Origin: Bacteroidota bacterium
Lineage (GTDB): Bacteria; Bacteroidota; Bacteroidia; Chitinophagales; Chitinophagaceae
Length of the DNA stretch: 64,000 bases
Direction of reading: 5' to 3'
Assembly: GCA_018266555.1 (NCBI GenBank)
Contig: JAFEAF010000014.1
Span: 1-64,000, forward strand
Shown: in pieces, positions 1 through 8,868 of the stretch
Layout: every line of letters starts with the position of its first letter
Numbering within the stretch: the first letter of the stretch is position 1
Made by a program: the position numbers and the translations under genes
The notes under the pieces: model-generated
Databases searched by the model: none
What the model was told of the DNA's origin: nothing
The model's input: the letters and a program-made list of their open reading frames with translations, nothing else

Positions 1-9
1 ATTACCTGT

Positions 10-1167
10 TCACTCAGCCCAACTCATTACATAGTTTGCATTCTCGATGTCCAGGGCTTCCTTGGTAAGCATGAGCGGATGAAAAGTGTCCACCATCACG
101 GCAAGTTCTTTGGTTTCTTTTGCGCCGATACTTTTTTGCACCGCCCCGGGATGAGGCCCGTGCGGAATACCGGCGGGATGCAGTGTGATCATTCCTTTTG
201 TTACATTTTTGCGGCTCATAAAATTACCGTCAACATAATAGATTACTTCATCGCTGTCAATATTGCTATGATTGTACGGCGCCGGAATGGCCTGCGGATG
301 ATAATCAAATAACCGGGGTACAAAAGAACAAACTACAAAATTGTTGGCCTCAAATGTCTGATGTACCGGCGGCGGCTGATGTACCCGTCCTGTGATGGGT
401 TCAAAATCATGAATAGAAAATGCAAAAGGATAACAATACCCATCCCAACCAACCACATCGAATGGATGTGTGCCGTAATGTAAGCCATATAAAACACCTT
501 TCTTTTTTGCACGGATAAGAAAATCTCCCTTCTCATCAAAAGTGTGCAGGCTCTGCGGCGGGCGAATATCCCGTTCGCAATAAGGAGAATGCTCCAGCAA
601 CTGTCCGTACCTGCTTACATATTTTTTGGGATATCGAATAGGGCTGAAAGATTCTACAATAAAAAGGCGATTGTGTTCATCGGTAAATTCAATCTGATAG
701 ATCGTTCCTCTCGGTATGAGCAGGTAATCACCATAACCAAAAGGCATATCGCCATACATGGTATGCAGTACACCGCTACCCTCGTGAACAAAAATCAATT
801 CATCTGCATCGGTGTTTTTATAAAAATAATCTTTCATACTCTGCTGCGGCGCTGCCAGCACTATGTGGCAATCATTATTTACCAACACAGGTTTACGGCT
901 TTGCAAAAAATCTTTTTCAGGTTTTACGTTAAACCCTTCAAAGCTCCTGTGCTTTAGCATTTTTTCTTCTGCCACCTCAGGCGCCATACTGATCTGTGAC
1001 TCAGTTTTTATGATCTGGGTTGGTGGATAAATATGATACATCAAAGAATAATCATTAGAAAATCCCTCGGTGGAGAATAATTGTTCAGAATATAATTCAC
1101 CGTCCGGTTTCCGGAACTGGGTATGTCGTTTATGCGGAATATTTCCGAGTGTATAATAATGAGGCAT
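10..1167 (-). CDS. hmgA: homogentisate 1,2-dioxygenase
   Basis: Iron(II) dioxygenase that opens the ring of homogentisate to maleylacetoacetate in tyrosine and phenylalanine breakdown; cytosolic. The 385-residue protein begins with PHYYTLGNIPHKRHTQFRKP, the usual opening of the shorter bacterial form of this family. The C-terminal cupin carries the expected metal ligands: His around 300 in PYNHSNIDSDE, an acidic residue about seven positions later, and histidines in HPAGIPHGPHPG around 330-340. The gene is complete, its stop lying nine bases from the window edge. Any catabolic partners would be outside the window to the left. No clear promoter match was seen upstream, where a repeat-rich spacer begins. 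Identification is by recognisable family sequence; high confidence. Confidence 0.93.
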   Translation of the reverse strand: MPHYYTLGNIPHKRHTQFRKPDGELYSEQLFSTEGFSNDYSLMYHIYPPTQIIKTESQISMAPEVAEEKMLKHRSFEGFNVKPEKDFLQSRKPVLVNNDCHIVLAAPQQSMKDYFYKNTDADELIFVHEGSGVLHTMYGDMPFGYGDYLLIPRGTIYQIEFTDEHNRLFIVESFSPIRYPKKYVSRYGQLLEHSPYCERDIRPPQSLHTFDEKGDFLIRAKKKGVLYGLHYGTHPFDVVGWDGYCYPFAFSIHDFEPITGRVHQPPPVHQTFEANNFVVCSFVPRLFDYHPQAIPAPYNHSNIDSDEVIYYVDGNFMSRKNVTKGMITLHPAGIPHGPHPGAVQKSIGAKETKELAVMVDTFHPLMLTKEALDIENANYVMSWAE

Positions 1168-1186
1168 GTTAATAGTTTAGTGTTTT

Positions 1187-1249
1187 GAGTATAGAGTTAT
1201 GAGTTGAAAACTATGAATGTTGAATTATGAATTTAGAATTATCAATGAG
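1187..1249. repeat. degenerate heptanucleotide array, block 1
   Basis: Nine consecutive 7-base units in perfect register: GAGTATA, GAGTTAT, GAGTTGA, AAACTAT, GAATGTT, GAATTAT, GAATTTA, GAATTAT, CAATGAG. The units share a GAATTAT-like core. It lies just upstream of the hmgA start and resembles short tandem repeats of other genomes, but I cannot name a family. Confidence 0.7.
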
Positions 1250-1394
1250 GGAAATTTGCTTACAGATAATTATTAATTTTTAGTTCGGGAGAGTTCCAAT
1301 GTGGCGAGCAGGAAAATATACTTCCATCTGCGCTTATCAATCCAGTAAGTGAAGTTTCTGTGAAATACCATGGAACAAAATTAGGAAGAATTGG

Positions 1395-1464
1395 GAATTT
1401 GAGGTTGAGAGTAATGAGTTTAGAGTTTAGAATTAAGAATTATGAATTTAGGTTTGAGAACAAA
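1395..1464. repeat. degenerate heptanucleotide array, block 2
   Basis: Ten 7-base units in register: GAATTTG, AGGTTGA, GAGTAAT, GAGTTTA, GAGTTTA, GAATTAA, GAATTAT, GAATTTA, GGTTTGA, GAACAAA. It shares the exact 15-mer GAATTATGAATTTAG with block 1 (1222-1236 and 1437-1451). Confidence 0.7.
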
Positions 1465-1499
1465 AAATTGGAGGTTGGTGATTGTATTTAGTTAAACGC

Positions 1500-1534
1500 A
1501 TTCAGCATTCAACATTCTGCATTCAATATTCACC
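1500..1534. repeat. heptanucleotide array, block 3 (inverted)
   Basis: Five 7-base units ATTCAGC, ATTCAAC, ATTCTGC, ATTCAAT, ATTCACC. Read on the other strand they carry the same GAAT core as blocks 1 and 2, so this block is inverted relative to them. It ends 21 bases before the Nudix start codon. The rest of the 388-base spacer shows no gene. Confidence 0.72.
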
Positions 1535-1555
1535 CCTTTTTGCGAATTTTGAACT

Positions 1556-1960
1556 ATGCAGCTTCCGACCGCAGGATTGTTAGTCATTGAGAACAGGAAA
1601 TTATTACTGGCTTATAGCCGTAACAAAAGATGCTTTTATTTACCGGGAGGAAAAATGGAACCGGGAGAAACAGCCACAGGCGCATTATGCCGTGAAATAG
1701 CTGAAGAATTAAATGTGCATCTTGAAGAAACCGAATTGAAGTTTTATACTCATATTTCTGCCCCTGCTTATGGAGAAACGAATGGTATCACTATGGAGCA
1801 GGATTGTTTTATATTAAATAAAAAAATTACTCCTGACGCTTCAGCCGAGATAGGTGAATTGAAATATTTTTCATTGAATGATTATTTATCAGAGCAGAAC
1901 AAGGCTCCCGGAGCTATAATGATTTTGGAAAAGCTTAGGAAAGACGGCTTGATTGATTGA
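1556..1960 (+). CDS. Nudix hydrolase
   Basis: Small single-domain Nudix hydrolase, 134 residues, likely cleaving a nucleoside diphosphate linked to another group; substrate unknown. The Nudix box is complete around residues 30-52: GG-K-M-EPGE at the front and CREIAEELNV at the end, matching GX5EX7REUXEEXGU, except that the penultimate Gly is Asn, a common variation. The Glu residues of REIAEE would bind Mg2+. Length is typical for MutT-like proteins. The start codon follows a -7-like GAATTTTG (one mismatch) by three bases, so the message may be nearly leaderless. It stands alone between hmgA, on the other strand, and a phosphodiesterase gene. Family assignment is secure, the substrate is not. 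Confidence 0.88.
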   Translation: MQLPTAGLLVIENRKLLLAYSRNKRCFYLPGGKMEPGETATGALCREIAEELNVHLEETELKFYTHISAPAYGETNGITMEQDCFILNKKITPDASAEIGELKYFSLNDYLSEQNKAPGAIMILEKLRKDGLID

Positions 1961-2059
1961 TAAGAAAATTGTTTAATTGTTTTAGCTCCTCTAATTTTCT
2001 GTATCAAATCATTCCCTTTCTTGCTGTGGGATGCTATGTCATTTCAAAATAATTAAAAA

Positions 2060-2566
2060 ATGATTCGGATAGGACTGATATCAGATACTCATGGTTTCCT
2101 GGATGAAAAAGTGTTTGAACATTTTAGTAACTGCGATGAAGTCTGGCATGCCGGGGATTTTGGAGAAAGAGTAGCCGGTATGATTCGTGCCGGGTTTCAA
2201 AACCGTGACACGGTTTTGCGTGGTGTATCTGGAAATATTGACGGACAAGAAATACGATCTGAATTCCCACAGCAACTTGTTTTCAATTGCGAAGAAGTCA
2301 ATGTGATGATGCGCCATATCGGTGGCTCACCTCCACGGTACAATCCTGAAACAAAAAAAGAATTACTGATCCATCTACCTCAACTTTTCATTTGTGGTCA
2401 TTCGCATATCTTAAAAATCATGTATGATAAAAACATTCATTGCCTCTGCATGAATCCCGGTGCTGCAGGAAAACAGGGATGGCATAAAGTAAGAACAATA
2501 CTACGCTTTGACATTGATAAGAAAGATATCAAAAACTGTGAAGTAATTGAGCTGGGCAAAAGATGA
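2060..2566 (+). CDS. YfcE/MJ0936-type metallophosphoesterase
   Basis: Small phosphodiesterase of the YfcE/MJ0936 group, 168 residues, probably cytosolic since no signal peptide is visible. Metal-binding motifs occur in order: SDTHG near residue 8, HAGDFG near residue 31, SGNIDG near residue 58, and GHSHI near residue 114, followed by NPGAAG. These are the D-x-H, G-D, G-N-x-D and G-H-x-H signatures of the fold. Family members hydrolyse artificial phosphodiesters and sometimes cyclic nucleotides; the physiological substrate here is unknown. It is 99 bases downstream of the Nudix gene on the same strand, with no obvious operon signal. Confidence 0.87.
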   Translation: MIRIGLISDTHGFLDEKVFEHFSNCDEVWHAGDFGERVAGMIRAGFQNRDTVLRGVSGNIDGQEIRSEFPQQLVFNCEEVNVMMRHIGGSPPRYNPETKKELLIHLPQLFICGHSHILKIMYDKNIHCLCMNPGAAGKQGWHKVRTILRFDIDKKDIKNCEVIELGKR

Positions 2567-2623
2567 ACCTATAAAATACTCCGGTTAAATTTGATTAAGG
2601 GATACAATGGAAAAAGCAAATTT

Positions 2624-3082
2624 TTAATACCAGCCTCTGCCCACTCCTGCTTCCCGGAATGGCCAGGGCAATGAAACAAGAATAATGAGCAAAGCAAGGC
2701 CGAAGAATAATAAAATTCTTTTATGCTTTACTGCATCGGGAAGATTTTTTTTGGAATAGATGCGGCCGATATGCACCATGACAATTGCAATCAGCATACC
2801 AATCGGATGTTCGATGGAAAAAAACCGAAGTGTGGCATTCTGCATTATGTCTTTCATACTATTATTCTGAAGGTTGCTCAATCCCAAACTTCCGGCTACC
2901 CATTGATAAATGCCAATGAGCAACATAATGTCACAAACAATCATAGCAAAGAGCCCGTATTTTTTATCTGTAGAATTGAAAGGCCGTTTTCCGGCGGTAG
3001 CACTACGAAAAACAACAATCAGCAACAATAACAAAACCACCCAGCGCAAACCACTATGAAGATGTAAAATTACATTATACAT
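2624..3082 (-). CDS. four-helix membrane protein, cytochrome-b-like
   Basis: Inner-membrane protein of 152 residues with about four hydrophobic helices, near residues 10-25, 45-65, 92-112 and 123-142. Histidines sit within or at the edge of helices (HLHSGLRW at the start, SIEHPIGML and MVHIGR in the third helix), the pattern of small proteins annotated cytochrome b-like in Bacteroidota. Those histidines could ligate haem, but that is inference. The protein ends with FREAGVGRGWY. It is monocistronic and converges with the phosphodiesterase gene. A perfect TAnnTTTG match lies 17 bases upstream of the start, so the leader would be very short. Function is not established. Confidence 0.6.
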   Translation of the reverse strand: MYNVILHLHSGLRWVVLLLLLIVVFRSATAGKRPFNSTDKKYGLFAMIVCDIMLLIGIYQWVAGSLGLSNLQNNSMKDIMQNATLRFFSIEHPIGMLIAIVMVHIGRIYSKKNLPDAVKHKRILLFFGLALLIILVSLPWPFREAGVGRGWY

Positions 3083-3098
3083 AAATCAGGATTTGCCA

Positions 3099-3106
3099 CA
3101 AAACTA
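3099..3106 (-). promoter_or_regulatory. -7 promoter element (TAGTTTTG)
   Basis: Perfect TAnnTTTG on the minus strand, 17 bases before the start of the cytochrome-b-like gene. No convincing -33 TTG was found at the usual distance. Confidence 0.45.
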
Positions 3107-3132
3107 AACCTGTATTTTGTAAAACCGAAATC

Positions 3133-4257
3133 TTAATTAACCCAATCAGCAATGAAAATATTTATATCCCTGCCTCCGCCATTGTTGCGGGTACTGCAAA
3201 AAACAATTTTTTTACCATCAGGGGAAAACATCGGGAAAGCATCAAAGCTGTTGTCATGACTGATTTTTTCAATATGAGTTCCGTCTGAATTCATGGTGTA
3301 CATGTTAAAAGGAAACCCTTTCGGGTATTCATGATTGCTGCAAAAAATAATTCTTCCGTCATGCAAATAATTCGGCGCCCAATTGGCTTCGCCCAGATGG
3401 GTTACCTGTTTTACATCAGTACCATCTGCATTGGCGGTAAAAACTTCCATCTGTAATGGAATCACCAAATTTTCTTTAAGCAGACTTTTATATTCAGCAA
3501 TTTCTTCCTGTGTTTTTGGCCGGCTGGCTCTCCAGATAATTTTCTTGCCGTCAGCACTAAACCAGGCGCCTCCATCATAACCTAACTCATGAGTGATGCG
3601 TTTTACTTTTTTGGTAGCAAGGTCCATGATGTACAAATCCAGATCTCCATCCCGCATGGAAGTAAAGATCATCTTTTTACCATCCGGTGACAGTGTAGCT
3701 TCGGCATCATAACCGGGAGTTTTTGTTAACCGCTTAATGTTTTTACCGTTCAGGTCTGATATGAAAATATCAAAACTCGAATAGATCGGCCAGATATATT
3801 TATTTCCATACTTACTGCGATCGGGTACGGGCGGACAGGTATCCGATTCAAGATACGTGGAGGCATAAATTATATGTTTACCGTCTTTGGTAAAAAAAGC
3901 GCAGGTGGTTCTTCCTTTATTTCCGCTTATTAATTTCGGCTCAAATTTTTCACCGGGCTTTTGGGGCACTTTGCCATAATAAATCTGGTCACAAAGAACT
4001 CCCTCTTTGGGATTGCGATGCTGAAACACCAGGTATTTTCCGTCAAAGCTCCAATAGGCTTCTGCATTATCTCCCCCAAAAGTGAGCTGCTGAATATTCC
4101 TGAAATGTTTCTCTTCCGGATACAGGATAGTGTCACCGGTTGAGGCGTAGTGAGTGATATACGGTGAGTATGCCTTTAATTTGTTTCCATCATTCTGAAA
4201 AGAAAAAATCGAAATCAAAGTAATAATAATGACCGGGGCTAAAAATTGTTTCTTCAT
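3133..4257 (-). CDS. TolB-like WD40-type beta-propeller protein (PD40 repeats)
   Basis: Exported beta-propeller protein of about 374 residues. The start at MKKQFLAPVIIITL is preferred over an upstream GTG/ATG because it opens a signal sequence and leaves room for the -7 element. Repeats of the PD40 type recur through the body: YWSFDGKYLVFQ, FFTKDGKHIIYAS, TLSPDGKKMIFTS, WFSADGKKIIWRA and MFSPDGKKIVFCS, each a strand pair ending a blade. Such TolB-like proteins scaffold protein contacts in the periplasm or act as peptidase-associated propellers. No peptidase domain follows the propeller here. It diverges from a TPR lipoprotein gene, with both promoters in the 117-base gap. Partner unknown. Confidence 0.83.
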   Translation of the reverse strand: MKKQFLAPVIIITLISIFSFQNDGNKLKAYSPYITHYASTGDTILYPEEKHFRNIQQLTFGGDNAEAYWSFDGKYLVFQHRNPKEGVLCDQIYYGKVPQKPGEKFEPKLISGNKGRTTCAFFTKDGKHIIYASTYLESDTCPPVPDRSKYGNKYIWPIYSSFDIFISDLNGKNIKRLTKTPGYDAEATLSPDGKKMIFTSMRDGDLDLYIMDLATKKVKRITHELGYDGGAWFSADGKKIIWRASRPKTQEEIAEYKSLLKENLVIPLQMEVFTANADGTDVKQVTHLGEANWAPNYLHDGRIIFCSNHEYPKGFPFNMYTMNSDGTHIEKISHDNSFDAFPMFSPDGKKIVFCSTRNNGGGRDINIFIADWVN

Positions 4258-4281
4258 GTAAACAAAAATTGAATAAGGGTG

Positions 4282-4289
4282 CAAAAATA
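4282..4289 (-). promoter_or_regulatory. -7 promoter element (TATTTTTG)
   Basis: Perfect TAnnTTTG on the minus strand, 24 bases before the preferred start of the propeller gene. It supports the shorter start, because the longer reading frame would begin upstream of the expected transcription start. Confidence 0.5.
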
Positions 4290-4346
4290 TTTCCGTAAAA
4301 AATCAGTTTTGTCAGATTATTGTAAACTCCCCGAATATAAAACCGT

Positions 4347-4354
4347 TAGTTTTG
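4347..4354 (+). promoter_or_regulatory. -7 promoter element (TAGTTTTG)
   Basis: Perfect TAnnTTTG 20 bases before the preferred ATG of the TPR lipoprotein. It lies inside the longer open frame that starts upstream and so argues for the shorter start. A candidate -33 ATTG sits 24 bases further upstream, slightly too far. Confidence 0.5.
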
Positions 4355-4374
4355 TATTCCATTTCTTTTTTACA

Positions 4375-5385
4375 ATGCGACATTTATCAAAAATACTAGT
4401 TACAATCCTTACTCTGAATATTTTTTTCCTGTCTTCCTGCAAAAACGGAGATGATCCATCTCCATATTACGAAATTTTATCGCAACCACCTTTTGCATCC
4501 CTTACCGACAGTATCAAAAAAGAACCGGGCCGGGATGAGCTTTATTTTCATCGGGCTGTTCTTTTGAATAAAAACAATTTTCCCGAGCCGGCTCTTGCTG
4601 ATTTTAAAAAAGCATGGTCTTTAAAAAAGAATGAACAGTATGCTTTAGGTATTGGAACCATTTTGCTAAACAAAAGACCGGATTCTGCTATTAGTTTTCT
4701 CAATGAGGCTTTACAAAAAATACCTCAAAGTTTATTTCTGCGATTGAGCCTTGCGAAAGCTTATGAATCTCAAAATAAAATTTCCGATGCGTTGACTGTG
4801 TGTGATAAAATTCTACAAATTGACCCTCACCAATTAGATGCTCTACTGTTGAAGGCAGATCTGCTGGATCAGCAGAATAATGCTTCCGGTGCCATTACCG
4901 TACTTGAAAAAGCCTATTCAATTAATCCCGACATACTGGAACTGGATTACAAGCTGGCATATAAATACGCAACAGCTAAAAATCCAAAGACCATTGCTTT
5001 TTGTGATACCTTATTATTTAAGGATTCCTTGAACGAACATGCGGAGCCACTTTACTTCAAAGGTGTTTATTATGAAAACACCGGTAATAAGAAAAAAGCA
5101 TTGGATTTTTTTAGCCAGGCTATTGTCCGTGATTATACTTTTTTAGATGCTTATATGAACAAAGGGGAAATATTATTCGATCAGAAAAAATACCCTGATG
5201 CCATCAAGGTGTACCGGCTTGCGCTGAATGTTCAGTCTACTTATGCGGATGCTTATTTCTGGATGGGTAAATGCGAAGAAGCGTTGGGACAAAAGGCTGA
5301 AGCAAAACTGAATTATGAAAGAGCGTATGGTTTGGACAAAACATTTACAGAGGCTAAGGATGCTGCAGACCGAATTAAGAATTAA
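4375..5385 (+). CDS. TPR-repeat lipoprotein
   Basis: Lipoprotein of about 336 residues carrying tetratricopeptide repeats. The preferred start MRHLSKILVTIL opens a signal peptide ending FFLSSCKNGDD, a type II signal cleaved before Cys. Repeats of about 34 residues follow across the whole mature protein, for example FHRAVLLNKNNFPEPALADF, LRLSLAKAYESQNKISDAL and AYFWMGKCEEALGQKAEAKL, with the Gly/Ala and Tyr/Phe positions of TPRs. Such proteins scaffold periplasmic or outer-membrane complexes. The upstream neighbour diverges, and rpe follows 50 bases later under its own likely promoter. No enzymatic domain is visible. Confidence 0.82.
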   Translation: MRHLSKILVTILTLNIFFLSSCKNGDDPSPYYEILSQPPFASLTDSIKKEPGRDELYFHRAVLLNKNNFPEPALADFKKAWSLKKNEQYALGIGTILLNKRPDSAISFLNEALQKIPQSLFLRLSLAKAYESQNKISDALTVCDKILQIDPHQLDALLLKADLLDQQNNASGAITVLEKAYSINPDILELDYKLAYKYATAKNPKTIAFCDTLLFKDSLNEHAEPLYFKGVYYENTGNKKKALDFFSQAIVRDYTFLDAYMNKGEILFDQKKYPDAIKVYRLALNVQSTYADAYFWMGKCEEALGQKAEAKLNYERAYGLDKTFTEAKDAADRIKN

Positions 5386-5435
5386 TTAAAAATTAATAAT
5401 TCACCAGTTGTATCTTGCAATGCAAATTTATTTCA

Positions 5436-6083
5436 ATGCCAATCGTTGCCCCCTCCTTATTATTCGCTGATTTTTTACATCTCGAAAAAGATTGCCAGCT
5501 GCTGAACGAAAGCGAAGCAGAATGGTTTCATCTCGACGTGATGGATGGACGTTTTGTCCCCAATATCAGTTTTGGTCCCATGATTGTAGAGTGTATCCGT
5601 AAGACAACAAAAAAAATTTGTGATGTGCATTTGATGATTGTAGAACCGGAAAAATATGCAGAAGCTTTTAAGAATGCCGGCGCTGATCATCTTACTGTGC
5701 ATATTGAAACATGTACACATTTGCATAGAAATATTCAGCAGATAAAATCGTTGGGCATGAAAGCCGGCGTTGCCATCAATCCTCATACATCCGTTTCTGA
5801 ACTTAGTGAAATTATTCGTGATATTGAGCAGGTGATCTTGATGAGTGTCAATCCCGGTTTTGGCGGGCAAAAATTTATTCCACACACCATGGGAAAAATC
5901 CGCCAGCTTCGAAAACTGATCCACGAAACAGGCTCAAAAGCTTTGATAGAAATTGATGGCGGCGTAACGGTTGATAATGCATCGGAAATAGTAAATGCCG
6001 GTGCTGATGTATTGGTAGCAGGTAATGCCGTGTTCAAATCAGCGGATCCTAAAAAAGCGATTTCACAATTAAAACATAGTTGA
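5436..6083 (+). CDS. rpe: ribulose-phosphate 3-epimerase
   Basis: Interconverts D-ribulose 5-phosphate and D-xylulose 5-phosphate in the pentose phosphate pathway; cytosolic TIM barrel. The ATG start gives MPIVAPSLLFADF, the normal family opening, and 215 residues; an in-frame TTG seven codons upstream is less likely. Signature segments are present: WFHLDVMDGRFVPN (catalytic Asp and metal-binding His), CDVHLMI, MSVNPGFGGQKF and the second catalytic Asp in IEIDGGV. A -7-like TATCTTGC lies about 20 bases before the start. The next gene is a TonB receptor with no metabolic link. Very secure identification. Confidence 0.96.
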   Translation: MPIVAPSLLFADFLHLEKDCQLLNESEAEWFHLDVMDGRFVPNISFGPMIVECIRKTTKKICDVHLMIVEPEKYAEAFKNAGADHLTVHIETCTHLHRNIQQIKSLGMKAGVAINPHTSVSELSEIIRDIEQVILMSVNPGFGGQKFIPHTMGKIRQLRKLIHETGSKALIEIDGGVTVDNASEIVNAGADVLVAGNAVFKSADPKKAISQLKHS

Positions 6084-6153
6084 GCATTCATTATTCCATT
6101 CACACGAATAAGAATTGCCAAAAACAAATCCGTATCTTGTACTGAATTCACTT

Positions 6154-8643
6154 ATGAAAATCTTCTTCCGCCAAATATCCCTGACTGCAGTTTGCTTTTT
6201 GCTCGTAACACTTTCTTTCTCGCAAAAAAAATTGGCTTACGTTTCCGGTAAAGTAATAGATGAAAATGAAAACCCGTTGGCTCATGTATCCGTTACAATC
6301 CTGGGAAAGGCAACCGGTATCAGCACTAATGATACGGGATATTTCCGGTTGAAAGTGGCAGCAGACAAGGCATTTGCATTAGTCTTCAGTTATACCGGGA
6401 GAAAAACAGAGCAGCGAAATTTTTTGCTGAGTGAAAATGAAGAAGAGAAAATAACAGTACGTTTGGAAAAAGGGGAATCAGTGTTGCCTGAAGTAGTGGT
6501 CACCGATCAAAGAGACCGCCGGGAAGCAGGATTGATCCGGCCCAATCCGAAATCTGTGTTGAATCTCCCATCAGCCATAACCGGTGTAGAAAGCCTGATT
6601 AAAATTTTTGTTGGATCGAATAATGAACTTACCTCACAATATTCAGTTCGTGGAGGAAGTTATGATGAAAACCTGATTTATGTAAATGACTTTGAAATTT
6701 TTCGTCCTTATCTCACCAACAGTGGCCAGCAGGAAGGATTAAGTTTTATAAATCCCGAACTGGTTCGGAATATAAATTTTTATACCGGAGGATTCCAGGC
6801 AAAATATGGGGACAAGATGAGCAGTGTGCTCGATATTCAATATAAAAAACCAAAACAATTTGGGGGATCCGCCTATGTAAGTATCCTGGAACAGGGATTA
6901 CATTTAGAAGGCATATCCAAAAATAAAAAGCTCAGTTATCTTATTGGAGTTCGTAACCGGAGCAACCGCAACTTGCTCAGCCGCCAGGATACAAAAGGAA
7001 ATTATATTCCTTCTTCAGCCGATATGCAGGCATTGATTGATTACCAGATCAGCAAGAAATGGATGGCGGAATTTTTAGGAAATATTTCTCAAACAAAATT
7101 TACCTTAATCCCACAGTCCAGCGAACTTACTTCATCCGTCTTCTCTCCTTTTTTCAGCGAAAGCCTTGGCCTCAATATATATTTCGATGGTCAGGAAAAA
7201 GATGATTATCAAACCAACATGCAGGGGCTTGCTTTTATAAACCAGGTGAATCCAAAACTGAAATTGAAATGGTTGATTTCACATTTCGGTGATAATGAAA
7301 AAGAAAATACTGATATCACCGGTGCATATTTATTTGGGGAAAGAGATTTTGATAAAAATAATGCCACGTATGGAACTATTGTGAACCCCCTCGGTGCAGG
7401 CGTATTTCAAAATTTCACAAGGGATAAATTAAATATTGACAACTGGAATATTTCTCACAAAGGAAGTTTTGAACAGGGGAAAAATTTTTATCAATGGGGA
7501 GTTGGTTATGACAGAACGATTATCAATGACAAGCTCCATGAATGGGAATATCAGGATTCCGCCGGCTATTCATTACCCTACAATCCGAATCAAATACAGT
7601 TAAACAATCTGCTTCATTCATCCGCAGATATCCAGGTGAATAAATTTTCGGGATTTTTTCAAAACAATAAATTGCTTGGGGATTCTTTACATTCGATTAC
7701 GCTTCAATACGGTGTTCGTTTCAACTTTAATTCACTCAATAAAGAATTTATTATTTCGCCCCGAATCGGCGCCAGTTGGAAGCCTGCATGGAGAAAAGAT
7801 ATTGTTTTCCGGGCTGCCGCCGGGGTTTATGATCAGCCTCCATTTTACCGGGAGATGAGGAGATATGATGGCACTGTGAATACAAATTTAAAATCACAAA
7901 AAAGTTACCAGGGTGTATTGGGATTTGATTACAATTTCAGTGGCTGGGGAAGGGCGATGCGTTTTACAACAGAAGCTTATTATAAATACATGACCGATGT
8001 GGTACCTTATGATATTGACAATGTGCGGCTGCGTTACTATGGCGAAAACAATGCGAAGGCCTATGCTGCCGGAATTGAAATGCGTTTGTACGGAGAATTG
8101 GTTAAAGATGCCGAAAGCTGGATCAGCCTGGGATTAATGAAAACCCGGGAAAACATCAATGGAGATTTTTATACCGATTATACACTGGATTCTTTAAATC
8201 ATCCTGTTGACAGTGTTGTAAAACAAAAAGGTTGGGTACGCAGGCCAACAGACCGGCTGATCACTTTTGGAATGTTTTTCCAGGACTACCTTGCCACGAA
8301 TAAAAATTTTAAAATGTACCTGAACTTATTATATGGAAGTAACCTGCCTTATAATATTCCGGGCAGTGTAAAATACAGGAATGCATTGGTAATTGATCCT
8401 TACATACGGTGCGATATTGGTTTCAGCGCTTTGTTACTCGATTCAGAAAAAAGTAACCGTCGCAGCCATAGTCCGTTCCGGAATTTTGATAATATCTGGG
8501 CCACGTTGGAAATATTTAACCTGATTGACAGAGCTAACACAATCTCATATCAGTTAATCAAAGATTTTTCTAACACTATATTCTTAATGCCTAATCGCTT
8601 AACTCCAAGATTGATTAATTTTAAAATCGTGGCGAGATGGTAA
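6154..8643 (+). CDS. TonB-dependent outer-membrane receptor with carboxypeptidase-like N-terminus
   Basis: Outer-membrane active transporter of about 829 residues, without a SusD partner. The start MKIFFRQISLTAV begins a signal peptide ending SFSQ. Residues 25-110 form the carboxypeptidase regulatory-like beta-sandwich common in Bacteroidota receptors (SGKVIDENENPLAHVSV). The plug follows near residues 135-230 with SVRGGSYDENLIYVND and the variant FYTGGFQAKYGDKMSSVLDI. The rest has barrel-type alternation and ends LINFKIVARW, with a terminal aromatic residue as expected for Bam-dependent insertion. The substrate cannot be read from sequence; no siderophore or vitamin genes are nearby. GTATCTTG about 20 bases upstream is a near-match -7 element. 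Confidence 0.9.
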   Translation: MKIFFRQISLTAVCFLLVTLSFSQKKLAYVSGKVIDENENPLAHVSVTILGKATGISTNDTGYFRLKVAADKAFALVFSYTGRKTEQRNFLLSENEEEKITVRLEKGESVLPEVVVTDQRDRREAGLIRPNPKSVLNLPSAITGVESLIKIFVGSNNELTSQYSVRGGSYDENLIYVNDFEIFRPYLTNSGQQEGLSFINPELVRNINFYTGGFQAKYGDKMSSVLDIQYKKPKQFGGSAYVSILEQGLHLEGISKNKKLSYLIGVRNRSNRNLLSRQDTKGNYIPSSADMQALIDYQISKKWMAEFLGNISQTKFTLIPQSSELTSSVFSPFFSESLGLNIYFDGQEKDDYQTNMQGLAFINQVNPKLKLKWLISHFGDNEKENTDITGAYLFGERDFDKNNATYGTIVNPLGAGVFQNFTRDKLNIDNWNISHKGSFEQGKNFYQWGVGYDRTIINDKLHEWEYQDSAGYSLPYNPNQIQLNNLLHSSADIQVNKFSGFFQNNKLLGDSLHSITLQYGVRFNFNSLNKEFIISPRIGASWKPAWRKDIVFRAAAGVYDQPPFYREMRRYDGTVNTNLKSQKSYQGVLGFDYNFSGWGRAMRFTTEAYYKYMTDVVPYDIDNVRLRYYGENNAKAYAAGIEMRLYGELVKDAESWISLGLMKTRENINGDFYTDYTLDSLNHPVDSVVKQKGWVRRPTDRLITFGMFFQDYLATNKNFKMYLNLLYGSNLPYNIPGSVKYRNALVIDPYIRCDIGFSALLLDSEKSNRRSHSPFRNFDNIWATLEIFNLIDRANTISYQLIKDFSNTIFLMPNRLTPRLINFKIVARW

Positions 8644-8868
8644 AAATTTTAATTCACCGTATTCTGAGAAAATTTTAAACCTGAATATCGGTATCACGTT
8701 TTGAATCTGCACCTTCATTTCCCAATAAACAATATTCTAACTTATGAATTCCATAATTCCGTTTTATATGAATGAATATGTGCCCGTTCATCTTCATGTA
8801 CAAATTCAGAACAGGAAATGAATGCTGAGTTTAATATTTCAGGAGTTAGCGTAACTTTACTTTGATAA

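Noticed and set aside
544..957. 137-residue open frame on the plus strand
   Set aside because: It lies antisense inside hmgA and has no family-like content; a shadow frame.
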